Shown: positions 26,811 to 35,614 of the stretch, in pieces
How the letters are laid out: every line of letters begins with the position of its first letter
How positions within the stretch are numbered: position 1 is the stretch's first letter
Origin: Bacteroides acidifaciens
GTDB taxonomy: Bacteria > Bacteroidota > Bacteroidia > Bacteroidales > Bacteroidaceae
Length of the DNA: 64,000 bases
NCBI RefSeq assembly: GCF_903181435.1
Contig: NZ_CAEUHO010000001.1
Span: 2,728,001 to 2,792,000 of the forward strand
Reading direction: 5' to 3'
Program-made: the position numbers and the translations under genes
Notes under the pieces: model-generated
Seen by the model: only the letters and a program-made list of their open reading frames with translations
The model's database searches: none
Told to the model about the DNA's origin: nothing

Positions 26811-28304
26811 ATGATGATACTCAACGAACTACGCAAACATGGAAGGCTCGCCGCCAAACGGCATCCGATGTATGAAAAGAACAAAGTTGCTAAAATACTC
26901 GGTTATGTCATGGGCGCATTTTGGGCCGGTTACCTGATATTCTTCGGTACGACGTTCGCGTTCGGATTTTCAGATATGGTTCCCAATCGGGAGCCATATC
27001 ATGTAATGAACGCAGTTGTCTTGATATTTATCCTGGCACTCGACTTCCTGTTGCGTGTTCCGTTACAAAAAACACCGACACAAGAGGTAAAACCTTACCT
27101 CTTGCTGCCGGTTAAACGAAACCGTGTCATCGACTTCCTGCTTATCCGCTCCGGACTCAGCCTGTTCAACCTCTTCTGGTTGTTCCTGTTTGTCCCTTTT
27201 TCCTTCATCACTATTACCAAATATTTTGGTGTCCTCGGTGTCATCACCTATCTTATAGGTATCCTGCTTCTGATTCTTGCCAACAATTACTGGTATCTGT
27301 TGTGCCGCACACTTATCAACGAACGTATTTGGTGGATTCTATTACCCATCGCTTTCTACGGTGGAATAGGCTGCCTTCTTTTTATTCCCAAGGATAGCCC
27401 TCTCTTCTATTTCTTCATGGATTTGGGAGACGGGTATATTCAGGGGAACATTCTCTATTTTCTCGGCACTATACTGGTTATCTTCCTTTTATGGCTAATA
27501 AACCGCAAGATTATGTCGGGGCTTATCTATGCAGAACTGGCAAAAACAGACGATACCCAAATTAAAAATGTCTCCGAATACAAATTCTTCGAACGCTACG
27601 GAGAAGTCGGCGAATACATGAGACTGGAACTGAAAATGCTTTTACGCAACCGCCGTTGCAAAGGTGCGCTGCGCAGTGTAGGTATCGTAGTCCTGGCTTT
27701 CTCCATCGCTCTCAGTTTCTCAAGTGTCTACGACGGAAACTTTATGACTTCTTTTATCTGTGTTTATAACTTTGCCGTATTCGGAATGATTATCCTTTCG
27801 CAGTTAATGTCGTTCGAAGGCAATTATATCGACGGACTGATGTCTCGCAAAGAGTCAATCATGAGCCTGCTGAAAGCGAAATATTATACATACAGCATCG
27901 GCGAAATCATACCTTTCATATTAATGATTCCCGCCATCATCATGAACAAGCTCACCCTGCTGGGTGCTTTCGCCTGGTTTTTCTATACCATCGGCTTTAT
28001 CTATTTCTGCTTCTTCCAACTGGCAGTCTACAACAAGCAGACCGTCTCCCTGAATGAAAAAGTAACAAGCCGCCAGACCAACAGCGCGATACAAATGCTG
28101 GTAAACTTCGGAGCATTCGGAGTGCCGCTCATCTTATATAGTACACTAAACGCATTCTTAGGCGAAACAATCACCTACATTATCCTGTTGGCGATTGGAC
28201 TGGGATTTACCCTGACCTCTCCTTTATGGATAAAGAATGTATATCATCGCTTCATGAAACGGAGATATGAGAACATGGAAGGTTTCAGAGACAGCCGCCA
28301 ATAG
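26811..28304 (+). CDS. DUF5687-type multi-spanning membrane protein (ABC-2-like)
   Basis: A 497-residue inner-membrane protein with roughly ten hydrophobic segments and a cytoplasmic N-terminus (NELRKHGRLAAKRHPMYEKN). It matches the Bacteroidetes DUF5687 type, a relative of ABC-2 permeases. An ATP-binding protein follows 38 bp downstream, so the two probably form one exporter. Substrate is not known. The gene starts with two ATG codons in a row; either may be used. Confidence 0.85.
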   Translation: MMILNELRKHGRLAAKRHPMYEKNKVAKILGYVMGAFWAGYLIFFGTTFAFGFSDMVPNREPYHVMNAVVLIFILALDFLLRVPLQKTPTQEVKPYLLLPVKRNRVIDFLLIRSGLSLFNLFWLFLFVPFSFITITKYFGVLGVITYLIGILLLILANNYWYLLCRTLINERIWWILLPIAFYGGIGCLLFIPKDSPLFYFFMDLGDGYIQGNILYFLGTILVIFLLWLINRKIMSGLIYAELAKTDDTQIKNVSEYKFFERYGEVGEYMRLELKMLLRNRRCKGALRSVGIVVLAFSIALSFSSVYDGNFMTSFICVYNFAVFGMIILSQLMSFEGNYIDGLMSRKESIMSLLKAKYYTYSIGEIIPFILMIPAIIMNKLTLLGAFAWFFYTIGFIYFCFFQLAVYNKQTVSLNEKVTSRQTNSAIQMLVNFGAFGVPLILYSTLNAFLGETITYIILLAIGLGFTLTSPLWIKNVYHRFMKRRYENMEGFRDSRQ

Positions 28305-28342
28305 ACCTTCATGGAGCATTAACCATATAAACATTGAAAATC

Positions 28343-29047
28343 ATGATTACCATTGACAAACTTAAAAAGAATTTCGGTGAGAAGGTTGCCGTAAACATAG
28401 AACACTATGAAATCAATCAAGGCGATATGCTCGGATTGGTGGGAAACAACGGTGCGGGAAAGACGACCCTCTTTCGATTAATGCTGGACTTGCTGAAAGC
28501 GGACGATGGGAAAGTGGTTATTAACGACATTGATGTGAGCCAAAACGAAGATTGGAAAGCCTTCACCGGTGCTTTTATCGACGACGGCTTTTTGATTGAT
28601 TACCTCACTCCCGAAGAATATTTCTACTTTATCGGAAAGATGTACGGATTGAAGAAAGAGGAAGTGGACGAACGTCTCATTCCCTTCGAGCGTTTCATGA
28701 ACGGAGAAGTCATCGGACAAAAAAAACTAATCCGCAACTACTCTGCCGGAAACAAACAGAAGATTGGCATTATCTCCGCCATGCTTCATTATCCGCAATT
28801 ATTGATATTGGACGAGCCGTTCAATTTCCTCGACCCCAGTTCGCAGTCTATCATCAAGCACCTGCTCAAAAAGTACAATGAAGAGCATCAGGCTACGGTC
28901 ATCATTTCCAGCCATAACCTGAACCATACCGTAGATGTATGTCCGCGAATCGCCCTCTTGGAACACGGAGTGATTATCCGGGACATTATGAATGAGGACA
29001 ATTCGGCAGAGACAGAGCTGGAAGCCTATTTCAATGTGGAAGAATAA
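28343..29047 (+). CDS. ABC transporter ATP-binding protein, partner of the DUF5687 protein
   Basis: A 234-residue ATPase: Walker A GNNGAGKTTLF, Walker B LLILDEPFNFLDP, and the H-loop in IISSHNLNHT. The signature is YSAGNKQKIGI rather than LSGGQ, an atypical form seen in ABC-2-type exporters. I start at ATG 28343 (MITIDKLKKNFG) instead of the in-frame TTG at 28334. It ends 47 bp before an NlpC/P60 lipoprotein gene. A role in export or in removing a toxic compound is a guess. Confidence 0.9.
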   Translation: MITIDKLKKNFGEKVAVNIEHYEINQGDMLGLVGNNGAGKTTLFRLMLDLLKADDGKVVINDIDVSQNEDWKAFTGAFIDDGFLIDYLTPEEYFYFIGKMYGLKKEEVDERLIPFERFMNGEVIGQKKLIRNYSAGNKQKIGIISAMLHYPQLLILDEPFNFLDPSSQSIIKHLLKKYNEEHQATVIISSHNLNHTVDVCPRIALLEHGVIIRDIMNEDNSAETELEAYFNVEE

Positions 29048-29094
29048 GGGGATTTACGATTTGACGATTTACAAATTACGATTGAAGACAAATA

Positions 29095-29607
29095 ATGAAA
29101 GTTTACTTCAAACTATTTTTCATATTGGCAGGGCTGACCGCCATCCTCAGTTCCTGTCGCACATCCGCTCCCCGCCTGGACTATCAGGCATTGGCGCGGG
29201 CTTCCATCTTATTGGGCGTAGACATCAACCTTGAAGACAATCATAAACTCTATCTGGAAGCTGCCGACTGGATAGGCACTCCCTACCGTGGCGGCGGAGA
29301 TTCGAAAAGGGGAACCGACTGTTCGGGCATGGTCTATCAGATATACCGGAAAGTATATCGTACCCAAGTGCCGCGAAACTCGGAAGAGCTCAAAAATAAA
29401 AGCAATAAGATAGCCAAGCGAAATCTCAAGGAAGGGGATTTGGTGTTCTTCAGCAGCAACCGCTCGAAAAAGAAAGTAGCCCATGTAGGCATCTACCTGA
29501 AAAATGGGAAATTCATCCATTCCAGTACGAGCCGGGGAGTAATCGTCAGCAGGCTGGGCGAAGATTATTATAGCAGGCATTGGATATGCGGTGGCAGAAT
29601 ACGTTAA
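29095..29607 (+). CDS. NlpC/P60 (C40) cell-wall peptidase, lipoprotein
   Basis: A 170-residue lipoprotein: hydrophobic signal with lipobox LSSC (Cys21), then one NlpC/P60 domain. The catalytic triad is readable as Cys76 in GTDCSGMVYQIY, His130 in VAHVGIYL and His142 in KFIHSS. Such enzymes cut gamma-D-Glu-diaminopimelate bonds in peptidoglycan stem peptides. It overlaps nothing but lies 34 bp before the TraB/GumN gene, so the two are probably co-transcribed. Confidence 0.93.
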   Translation: MKVYFKLFFILAGLTAILSSCRTSAPRLDYQALARASILLGVDINLEDNHKLYLEAADWIGTPYRGGGDSKRGTDCSGMVYQIYRKVYRTQVPRNSEELKNKSNKIAKRNLKEGDLVFFSSNRSKKKVAHVGIYLKNGKFIHSSTSRGVIVSRLGEDYYSRHWICGGRIR

Positions 29608-29641
29608 CAATCAAATCAGCAACTCTAAAGAATATAGCATT

Positions 29642-30526
29642 ATGAAGTCATTTATCGGAGCAGTAATATTTATCTGCGTAGCATTCAGCGCAAACGCACA
29701 ACTTTTATGGAAAGTATCCGGCAACGGACTGGAACAATCATCTTACATTATAGGTACGCACCATCTGGCTCCGTTCAGCATCATGGACAGCATCGCCGGA
29801 CTTCAAAAAGCTATGAAAGAAACCCAACAGGTATATGGCGAACTGAAAATGTCCGAAATGCAATCACCGGCTACCATGCAGAAGATGCAGCAGGCCATGA
29901 TGATTGCCAACGACACCACGCTGGCTTCACTCCTATCGCCCGAAGACTTCGCAACTGCCAACAAATTCTGCAAAGAGAACCTGATGATAGATTTAAACGC
30001 AGCCCCCAAACTGAAACCTGCATTCCTGCTGAATAATGTAGTAGTGGTGGCTTATGTAAAACATATAGGCAAATTCAATCCGCAAGAACAACTCGACACC
30101 TTCTTCCAGTCCCAAGCCACCCAAAACGGAAAAAAAGTAGACGGACTGGAAACCGCGGAGTTCCAATTTGACCTGCTCTTCAACGGTTATTCCTTGCAAC
30201 GGCAAGCGCAACTGCTAATGTGTACGCTCAACAACATCGACACCGAAGTAGAAAACCTGAAAAAGCTCACCAACGCCTACATGAAACAGGACTTGAACGA
30301 AATGCTCCGAATCAGCGAAGAGCGCAGGGGTAATCAATGCGACGCGACTCCCGGTGAGGAAGATGCCATGATTTACAACCGCAACAAGGCATGGGCAGGA
30401 AAACTACCGGCTATCATGAAAGCTGCTCCTACTTTCGTTGCCGTCGGCGCCCTGCACCTTCCCGGTGAAAAAGGATTGCTAAACTTACTTAAAAAACAAG
30501 GATATACGGTGGAACCTGTGAAATAA
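29642..30526 (+). CDS. TraB/GumN family exported protein
   Basis: A 294-residue protein with a signal peptide ending ANAQ (about residue 19). The family signature is present at both ends: SYIIGTHHLAPFSIMD near the start and TFVAVGALHLPGEKGLLNLL near the end, with the conserved GTHH and GALHLPG blocks proposed to form a metallopeptidase-like site (Tiki/TraB superfamily). A proteolytic or metal-binding role is known only for distant members. ATG 29642 is preferred to the upstream in-frame ATG 29591, which lies inside the preceding gene and gives no signal peptide. Confidence 0.88.
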   Translation: MKSFIGAVIFICVAFSANAQLLWKVSGNGLEQSSYIIGTHHLAPFSIMDSIAGLQKAMKETQQVYGELKMSEMQSPATMQKMQQAMMIANDTTLASLLSPEDFATANKFCKENLMIDLNAAPKLKPAFLLNNVVVVAYVKHIGKFNPQEQLDTFFQSQATQNGKKVDGLETAEFQFDLLFNGYSLQRQAQLLMCTLNNIDTEVENLKKLTNAYMKQDLNEMLRISEERRGNQCDATPGEEDAMIYNRNKAWAGKLPAIMKAAPTFVAVGALHLPGEKGLLNLLKKQGYTVEPVK

Positions 30527-30560
30527 GAGTAGAACCTGCGAAATAAGAAAAGTATTTTAT

Positions 30561-30568
30561 TACTTTTG
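30561..30568 (+). promoter_or_regulatory. -7 box upstream of the HAD phosphatase gene
   Basis: TACTTTTG lies 15 bp before the ATG at 30584. No -33 TTTG is visible at 19-21 nt. The transcript would have a leader of about ten nucleotides. Confidence 0.45.
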
Positions 30569-30583
30569 CAGAAAAGTTTCCCA

Positions 30584-31231
30584 ATGAACTACAAAACCTA
30601 TTTATTCGATTTCGACTATACCTTAGCCGATTCGTCACGCGGTATCGTTAAGTGTTTCAGAATTGTGCTCACCCGCCACCAGTATCTAACCGTCACCGAT
30701 GAAGCTATCAAACGCACTATCGGCAAAACACTGGAAGAATCTTTCAGTATTCTCACCGGAATCAATGACCCAGCACAGCTTGAAGCCTTCCGACAGGAAT
30801 ACAGAAAGGAAGCCGATGTTCATATGAATGTAAACACACGTCTCTTCCCCGACACGTTATCCACCCTGAAAGAGTTGAAGCAACGGGGTGCCCGCATTGG
30901 AATCATCTCTACCAAATATCGCTTTCGGATATTGAGCTTCCTCGAAGAATATCTGCCAAAAGATTTTCTTGATATTATAGTAGGCGGAGAAGATGTAAAA
31001 GCAGCGAAACCTTCACCGGAAGGAGTACAGTTTGCTTTAGAACATTTGGGAAGTACACCACAAGAAACATTATATATCGGAGACAGCACCGTAGATGCAG
31101 AAACTGCCCGGAATGCAGGAGTGGATTTTGCAGCGGTGCTCAACGGGATGACTACCGAAGAAGAACTTCAAGCGTATCCGCATCGGATGATTATGAAAAA
31201 TCTTGGAGAGTTGGTTCATTCATACACTTGA
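30584..31231 (+). CDS. HAD-superfamily phosphatase (phosphoglycolate phosphatase-like)
   Basis: A 215-residue cytosolic hydrolase. The nucleophile motif is FDFDYTLADSS (Asp9, Asp11), motif II is IISTK, motif III surrounds VGGEDVKAAKPSPEG with its Lys, and motif IV is YIGDSTVDAETA. A helical cap (about 15-85) places it in subfamily I with phosphoglycolate phosphatases and beta-phosphoglucomutases. The natural substrate is unknown. Its stop codon lies inside the first unit of the tandem repeat array that follows. Confidence 0.88.
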   Translation: MNYKTYLFDFDYTLADSSRGIVKCFRIVLTRHQYLTVTDEAIKRTIGKTLEESFSILTGINDPAQLEAFRQEYRKEADVHMNVNTRLFPDTLSTLKELKQRGARIGIISTKYRFRILSFLEEYLPKDFLDIIVGGEDVKAAKPSPEGVQFALEHLGSTPQETLYIGDSTVDAETARNAGVDFAAVLNGMTTEEELQAYPHRMIMKNLGELVHSYT

Positions 31232-31369
31232 AACTCTTGTTTCTCCATCTGGAAACTTTAGTTTCTAACGCTTGAAACTAGAGTTTCAAAGCCTTGAAAC
31301 TAAAAGTTTCATTACTTGGAACTAACAGTTTCAAAGCATGAAACACTTTGTTCCAACGTTTGAAACATT
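31226..31369. repeat. Tandem array of six to seven TTGAAACT...AGTTTC dyads
   Basis: About 144 bp made of units of roughly 22-23 bp, each with a GAAAC half and a GTTTC half separated by a few bases (for example CTTGAAACTAGAGTTTCAAAG). Spacing is regular and each unit is itself an imperfect palindrome. This is not a CRISPR array: no unique spacers of 30 bp lie between copies. It sits between the converging HAD and macroglobulin-like genes, where a terminator or boundary would be expected. Confidence 0.8.
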
Positions 31370-31550
31370 CGACACCTAGCCAGACAGGAGTAGAAAGCCA
31401 TAGTAAACCGGCCAATCATGCTCAACTGTGAAAGCAGGAAGTACCAATTAATTATTCATTTCTCGTACCCTTATGAGCCTTGAAGAAAAAACAGGAACGT
31501 AAAACAGGACACCCTAATTAGTAACGACTGACATTTGCCTGTTTCTCAAA
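31370..31550. other. Remainder of the convergent intergenic region
   Basis: Together with the dyad array this makes a gene-free stretch of 319 bp. I see no open reading frame of note, no clear terminator and no promoter in these 181 bases; the words AACAGGA and ACAGGA recur near 31487-31510. Confidence 0.5.
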
Positions 31551-34163
31551 CTATTGATTAAATGCCCCGATTCTTCCATCAATAGTAACGGTCTCTACAT
31601 TAACATTCAAGATGGTATGTTCCTGATTATTATAAAAAACAATCTCAGCTTCTCCATGTTCGTTTGTACACACATTAGGATTCCAATATAAGGTACGACG
31701 ATGATCTACAGAAATAGATAAATCATCTTTTGAATAATCAGGTGAATAAAAAGCTTCAGGTTGTGTATATCCTAAAACATAAGTAGGGCGAAGACCGCGA
31801 GCTGTCTTATGCTTCAGATGGTAATCGATACCTGGCTTTGTGTCTACTATCATGACTACCCCATTATTTCCTAAATAACCTAGCGTAACATAGTCGGACT
31901 CATCCTCTGTAGCCAAAAATTTCATACGCCCACTTTTTTCATCCACCACTCCATTAACAACCTGCTCCATCTCTTTCATCTGCATATTCCAGTTCACCCC
32001 ATCCACATCTGTGGCCTCTCGTTCCGACAGCGCATTAGACAAATACTTATCCGCACCCGAGCCTATACAAAACGCCACCGAACGAATGCCCTCTACTTCA
32101 GAGAAAAGCTGATGCGTAAAGACAGGATTCAATATAACACGTCCGTTTACAATGGGAAGAATACCTTTGCCATTATACCAATAACTCCCCTGTTTATCAA
32201 TTTTAAACGATGATAACCGATTACGTAGAAAATCATACAATGATATGTACCGCTTACCTTTATCCAAATCATCCTCTACCAATCGCTCCACATCAAACAC
32301 AGCAGCAATCGACCTATCATATTCTACAGGTGGAAGCAACCTCTTTTTACTTTTTATCAAAACTTCATCCAACCAAATACCGTCTCCATCTTTCAGTTGC
32401 GACGTTCTATCACCCAATCTGAATAAATGGTCAAGATTTGGCAACGAATCCCACAAATGCAATAACTCTTCGGGTTCGTAGGCCCTCAATGGAGGAGCAA
32501 AATGACGATCCAACAAAAAATAACATCTTTTCCTATTTTTCTTTTTTCCCACGCGCGATTGAAGTATAGCCTCCTTTCTGCCCTGTAATTCGGGAAGTGG
32601 AAAAACAAAGTAACCCAGTGAGTCAGTGCGAATACTTCCCATAGCTACCACAGAATCACGAATCATAATACTCACTTCTGCATCTGACAAATAATGTCCT
32701 GTCCACATTGATTTTAATCTGCCGGACAACTGTAATGAAGTTTCTGGTAGATAAGCCGGAATAGATGGAAATGACAGATTTTCCCAATTATACTTTTTCC
32801 ATCCCTGTACAGCAAGTAACAAATCCAATTCCTGCGTACGCACGTTGCCATCCGGAAGAAAATAATATTCCGGACGATGAACGTAGCCACGCACCTCCGA
32901 AGACAGTAGTAAGTTGGTACGAGCATTATCATATTCACACTGAACATCACTGTTCAATATTGATCTTACTGAGACTGATAAGTTAGTAGATACCGGACGG
33001 TCATCCCCCCCTGTCACTCTCAACTTAAGGTCAACTTTTTCACAGGGCTTCAATATATCAAAATCATTATCGACTGATATATTCACATATCGACTAGGAC
33101 GATTAACGAAAAACATTCGCTCGCACAATATTTTCCCATAGGACGTCATCAGAATCAACTGAGCAACTCCTCCCGGAATGTCTGCCAACGGAAATTCTAG
33201 ATTCACTTTTTTATCATTCGTTATCACATTTAAAGCCTGATAAGGACGACAGCCAGCTATGATGCCGACTGTAAATGTATCAACACGAGTTTCAGAATCA
33301 CGATGCAGGCTAACCGCCAAAGTATCATTGACTGATGGAGTTAAGGACATGCAAACGCCCTTTTCCGCACAATTGGGCAAATCAAATTTATACTTCTTCC
33401 CTTTATACATGAATCTCACATATCCGTTTTTCTTTGACGGACAATACCTAAACCATCCCATTCCGTCATGCATTACAGAACAAGTATCAATCAGTTTGTC
33501 ATTGGCAGAATAAACTTTCAACTTAATATCCGGAAATGGTTCTTTCTCCGCCCTAACACGAAACGCTACCTTTGACCACACACCTTGTACAAGATTCCCA
33601 CCCTCCGGGAAAAAAGATATATCCACATTTTTATACTTCACCTGCGGACGTTCTTTCATTGATAAGTCCAAACGAAAATTAATGAGTTCTTTTTTACATT
33701 CTTCTCCTACAGCAGGTGCAGCATAAAACGGAAAGACACGGGAAAAATAATTCAAATCGCCCCAATTGCGCATCCAACTTGTATAAGCACGTACTTCATA
33801 ATAACCAGGCAGCATCCTTGTCTTCAAATTGAACTGTCCACAAGCTACTCCCTCTTCAATCTCAAGGAGTTGCTCATCCGCTTTCTGCCCATACTGATTC
33901 CACAATTCTACATGAAGCGCCTTACTTATTGTCGCCCTCCTCGTTCCATCCGTTACAACATACGCTTTATACCATAATGTTTCACCCAAATAGTAACTAT
34001 TATTATCAAAATGCAAGTATACTTTCTCTATCGGATAATTGTCTGCGAAGGCAACTGCTTTCTCCATAATCGTCTTAGCATCTAACGAATTGGCATTTTG
34101 CGCATAACTACCACTAGAAATACTTATTAATAATACAACAAAAAGAAACCTACTAAATTTCAT
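31551..34163 (-). CDS. Second macroglobulin-like protein with degenerate TonB-plug domain
   Basis: The 870-residue product starts at ATG 34163 with a signal peptide (MKFSRFLFVVLLI to SYAQ) and parallels the protein at 18264-20918: EKVYLHFDNNSYYLGETLWY (MG2-like) near residue 40, FFPEGG near 186, GYVHRPEYYFL near 426, a carboxypeptidase-like domain near 500-560, a weak plug-like region from LDEVLIKSKK near 598, and the C-terminal block opening TLYWNP. There is no barrel. The reading frame stays open upstream of this ATG for another 223 codons, joined to the remains of a lipoprotein gene (next entry). I start at 34163 because of the signal peptide. Confidence 0.82.
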   Translation of the reverse strand: MKFSRFLFVVLLISISSGSYAQNANSLDAKTIMEKAVAFADNYPIEKVYLHFDNNSYYLGETLWYKAYVVTDGTRRATISKALHVELWNQYGQKADEQLLEIEEGVACGQFNLKTRMLPGYYEVRAYTSWMRNWGDLNYFSRVFPFYAAPAVGEECKKELINFRLDLSMKERPQVKYKNVDISFFPEGGNLVQGVWSKVAFRVRAEKEPFPDIKLKVYSANDKLIDTCSVMHDGMGWFRYCPSKKNGYVRFMYKGKKYKFDLPNCAEKGVCMSLTPSVNDTLAVSLHRDSETRVDTFTVGIIAGCRPYQALNVITNDKKVNLEFPLADIPGGVAQLILMTSYGKILCERMFFVNRPSRYVNISVDNDFDILKPCEKVDLKLRVTGGDDRPVSTNLSVSVRSILNSDVQCEYDNARTNLLLSSEVRGYVHRPEYYFLPDGNVRTQELDLLLAVQGWKKYNWENLSFPSIPAYLPETSLQLSGRLKSMWTGHYLSDAEVSIMIRDSVVAMGSIRTDSLGYFVFPLPELQGRKEAILQSRVGKKKNRKRCYFLLDRHFAPPLRAYEPEELLHLWDSLPNLDHLFRLGDRTSQLKDGDGIWLDEVLIKSKKRLLPPVEYDRSIAAVFDVERLVEDDLDKGKRYISLYDFLRNRLSSFKIDKQGSYWYNGKGILPIVNGRVILNPVFTHQLFSEVEGIRSVAFCIGSGADKYLSNALSEREATDVDGVNWNMQMKEMEQVVNGVVDEKSGRMKFLATEDESDYVTLGYLGNNGVVMIVDTKPGIDYHLKHKTARGLRPTYVLGYTQPEAFYSPDYSKDDLSISVDHRRTLYWNPNVCTNEHGEAEIVFYNNQEHTILNVNVETVTIDGRIGAFNQ

Positions 34164-35012
34164 ACTAATTAGTTTTGAATTAAATGGATACAATGGTTCC
34201 TTCCCCATATGAGGAATTGCAGTACTAAATTGAATAACCCTATAGTCTTTACAATTTTGATAACCATTTGTGCACCTATTTGAGTAGATTTTTAAATTAT
34301 ATAGATCAGGAGTCCTTAAAGAAAATTCAATTTCACGTGTTCCAGGCATAGCAGAAATTTCTTGTACCAACTCGAAATTCTGAATATTAGGACTAGATAA
34401 AACTAATCTGTAACTATCAGTACAAATTATACTACCAAAAACCACATAATTTCCATTTCCAAGAATCTCATAGTAACCGAATGATATCTTACTATAATCA
34501 TGATTACATTCCACAGATGGCTCTACCGGATCCGTAGTCGAGATTGTATTTACTGTCATTCCACCGATACAAATCTCTCTATCCGTCCGCATTGGGTATG
34601 TTGGTCTTCCTTCCTCATAATATCTCACATAATATCTATATTGCCCTGGATAAGTAATCATATGTATATAGTTATTTAGATTTTGTTCAGCATGCAATTC
34701 CCAACGGTTAGAAACAGGAATTACAACTTCTGCGTCCAATGCTATAAAATGACAATATTTACCCAATGTCCAATGTATATCTGCAACATTATCGTAAGGA
34801 GACAATTTACGAACATATCCAGATGTTCCATCCAAATTATCCCGAGTTGAAGAATATTCTGATTATATAGCCTTGAGGCTATCATTGAAAATAGAGATGT
34901 CTTCTGTTTTATTTATAATATCGTCTACATCATTAGACATACCGTGCTCCAAATCACAAGAAATATTCATCAAAACAAATGAATATAAGAAAAATAATTG
35001 TTTTGTTTTCAT
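34164..35012 (-). pseudogene. Lipoprotein gene with an in-frame stop, fused in frame to the next gene
   Basis: From ATG 35012 the frame gives a lipoprotein start (MKTKQLFFLYSFVLMNIS then Cys19) and runs to a TAA at 34865-34863, codon 50. Past this stop the same frame is open for over 230 codons, encoding a protein with what look like two beta-sandwich domains (NRWELHAEQNLNN; then YEILGNGNYVVFGSIICTDS), and then passes without a stop into MKFSRF of the downstream gene. A single TAA-removing change would restore a lipoprotein, though still fused. Stops exist in both other frames just before ATG 34163, so a lost frame shift near the end is also possible. Alternatives: a sequencing error, or a short 49-residue lipoprotein plus a separate protein from the TTG at 34835. 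I do not recognise the domains. The region is more A/T-rich than its neighbours. Confidence 0.6.
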
Positions 35013-35102
35013 AAGAGTTTTTTATTTATTGTTCATAATATTTCAACATCGAACCCTTTACCTATTTTTTGTTTACAAGATAATATTTTTTACAGGAACA
35101 AG

Positions 35103-35136
35103 CAAATATAACAAGCCATAATTACAACAATGCAAA
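35103..35136 (-). promoter_or_regulatory. Promoter of the lipoprotein/macroglobulin-like unit
   Basis: On the minus strand TTTG (35136-35133) is followed 22 nt later by TATATTTG (35110-35103). The spacing is one or two longer than usual. Transcription would start near 35097, about 85 nt before ATG 35012. It lies back to back with the rplU promoter. Confidence 0.5.
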
Positions 35137-35151
35137 AAAATAAAAGAAATA

Positions 35152-35183
35152 TTTGCCGGAGATGAATAAAAATAGTACTTTTG
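35152..35183 (+). promoter_or_regulatory. Promoter of rplU-rpmA
   Basis: TTTG (35152-35155), 20 nt, TACTTTTG (35176-35183): a full match to both elements at ideal spacing, the best promoter in the window. The start near 35189 leaves an 85-nt leader before rplU. Confidence 0.8.
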
Positions 35184-35273
35184 CGCCCGATTATTCCGCA
35201 ACGGGTTCGATAAAGAGTTCTCTAAGTGATTAAAGACCACCCGCCGGAGCTAACTTATACATTTATATATAAG

Positions 35274-35591
35274 ATGTACGCAATTGTAGAAATTAACGGT
35301 CAGCAATTTAAAGCAGAAGCTGGTCAGAAGTTGTTCGTTCACCACATCGAAGGTGCAGAAAACGGCTCAACAGTAGAATTTGAAAAAGTTCTTTTGGTAG
35401 ACAAAGACGGAAATGTAACTGTAGGTGCTCCTGTTGTAGAAGGCGCAAAAGTTGTTTGCCAGGTTGTTTCAAACTTGGTAAAAGGCGACAAAGTTCTTGT
35501 TTTCCACAAGAAAAGAAGAAAAGGTTACAGAAAACTGAACGGTCACCGTCAACAGTTTACAGAGTTAACAATCACAGAAGTAGTAGCTTAA
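35274..35591 (+). CDS. rplU: 50S ribosomal protein L21
   Basis: A 105-residue ribosomal protein ([20 protein letters not shown] at the start, [18 protein letters not shown] near the end, the basic rRNA-binding stretch). ATG 35274 is the normal L21 start; an in-frame ATG at 35226 lies in the leader and would add 16 residues not found in the family. The pairing with rpmA 23 bp downstream is conserved across bacteria. Codon use is strongly biased, as expected for a highly expressed gene. Confidence 0.97.
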   Translation: MYAIVEINGQQFKAEAGQKLFVHHIEGAENGSTVEFEKVLLVDKDGNVTVGAPVVEGAKVVCQVVSNLVKGDKVLVFHKKRRKGYRKLNGHRQQFTELTITEVVA

Positions 35592-35614
35592 TCAATTTAA
35601 AACAGTAAGAAGAA

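Noticed and set aside
26306..26884. Minus-strand open frame of 192 codons over the end of the M16 gene
   Set aside because: Antisense shadow rich in Phe, Val and Ile, caused by the codon pattern of the M16 gene; it also spans the gene boundary.
28334..28342. TTG start for the ABC ATPase paired with DUF5687
   Set aside because: ATG 28343 is three codons on and gives the standard start before the KNFG strand; nothing favours the TTG.
31226..31369. Possible CRISPR array
   Set aside because: Units are about 22 bp and adjacent, with no unique spacers, and no cas genes are nearby.
35226..35273. N-terminal extension of L21 from an upstream ATG
   Set aside because: The added 16 residues are not part of L21; the normal start MYAIVEING is at 35274.
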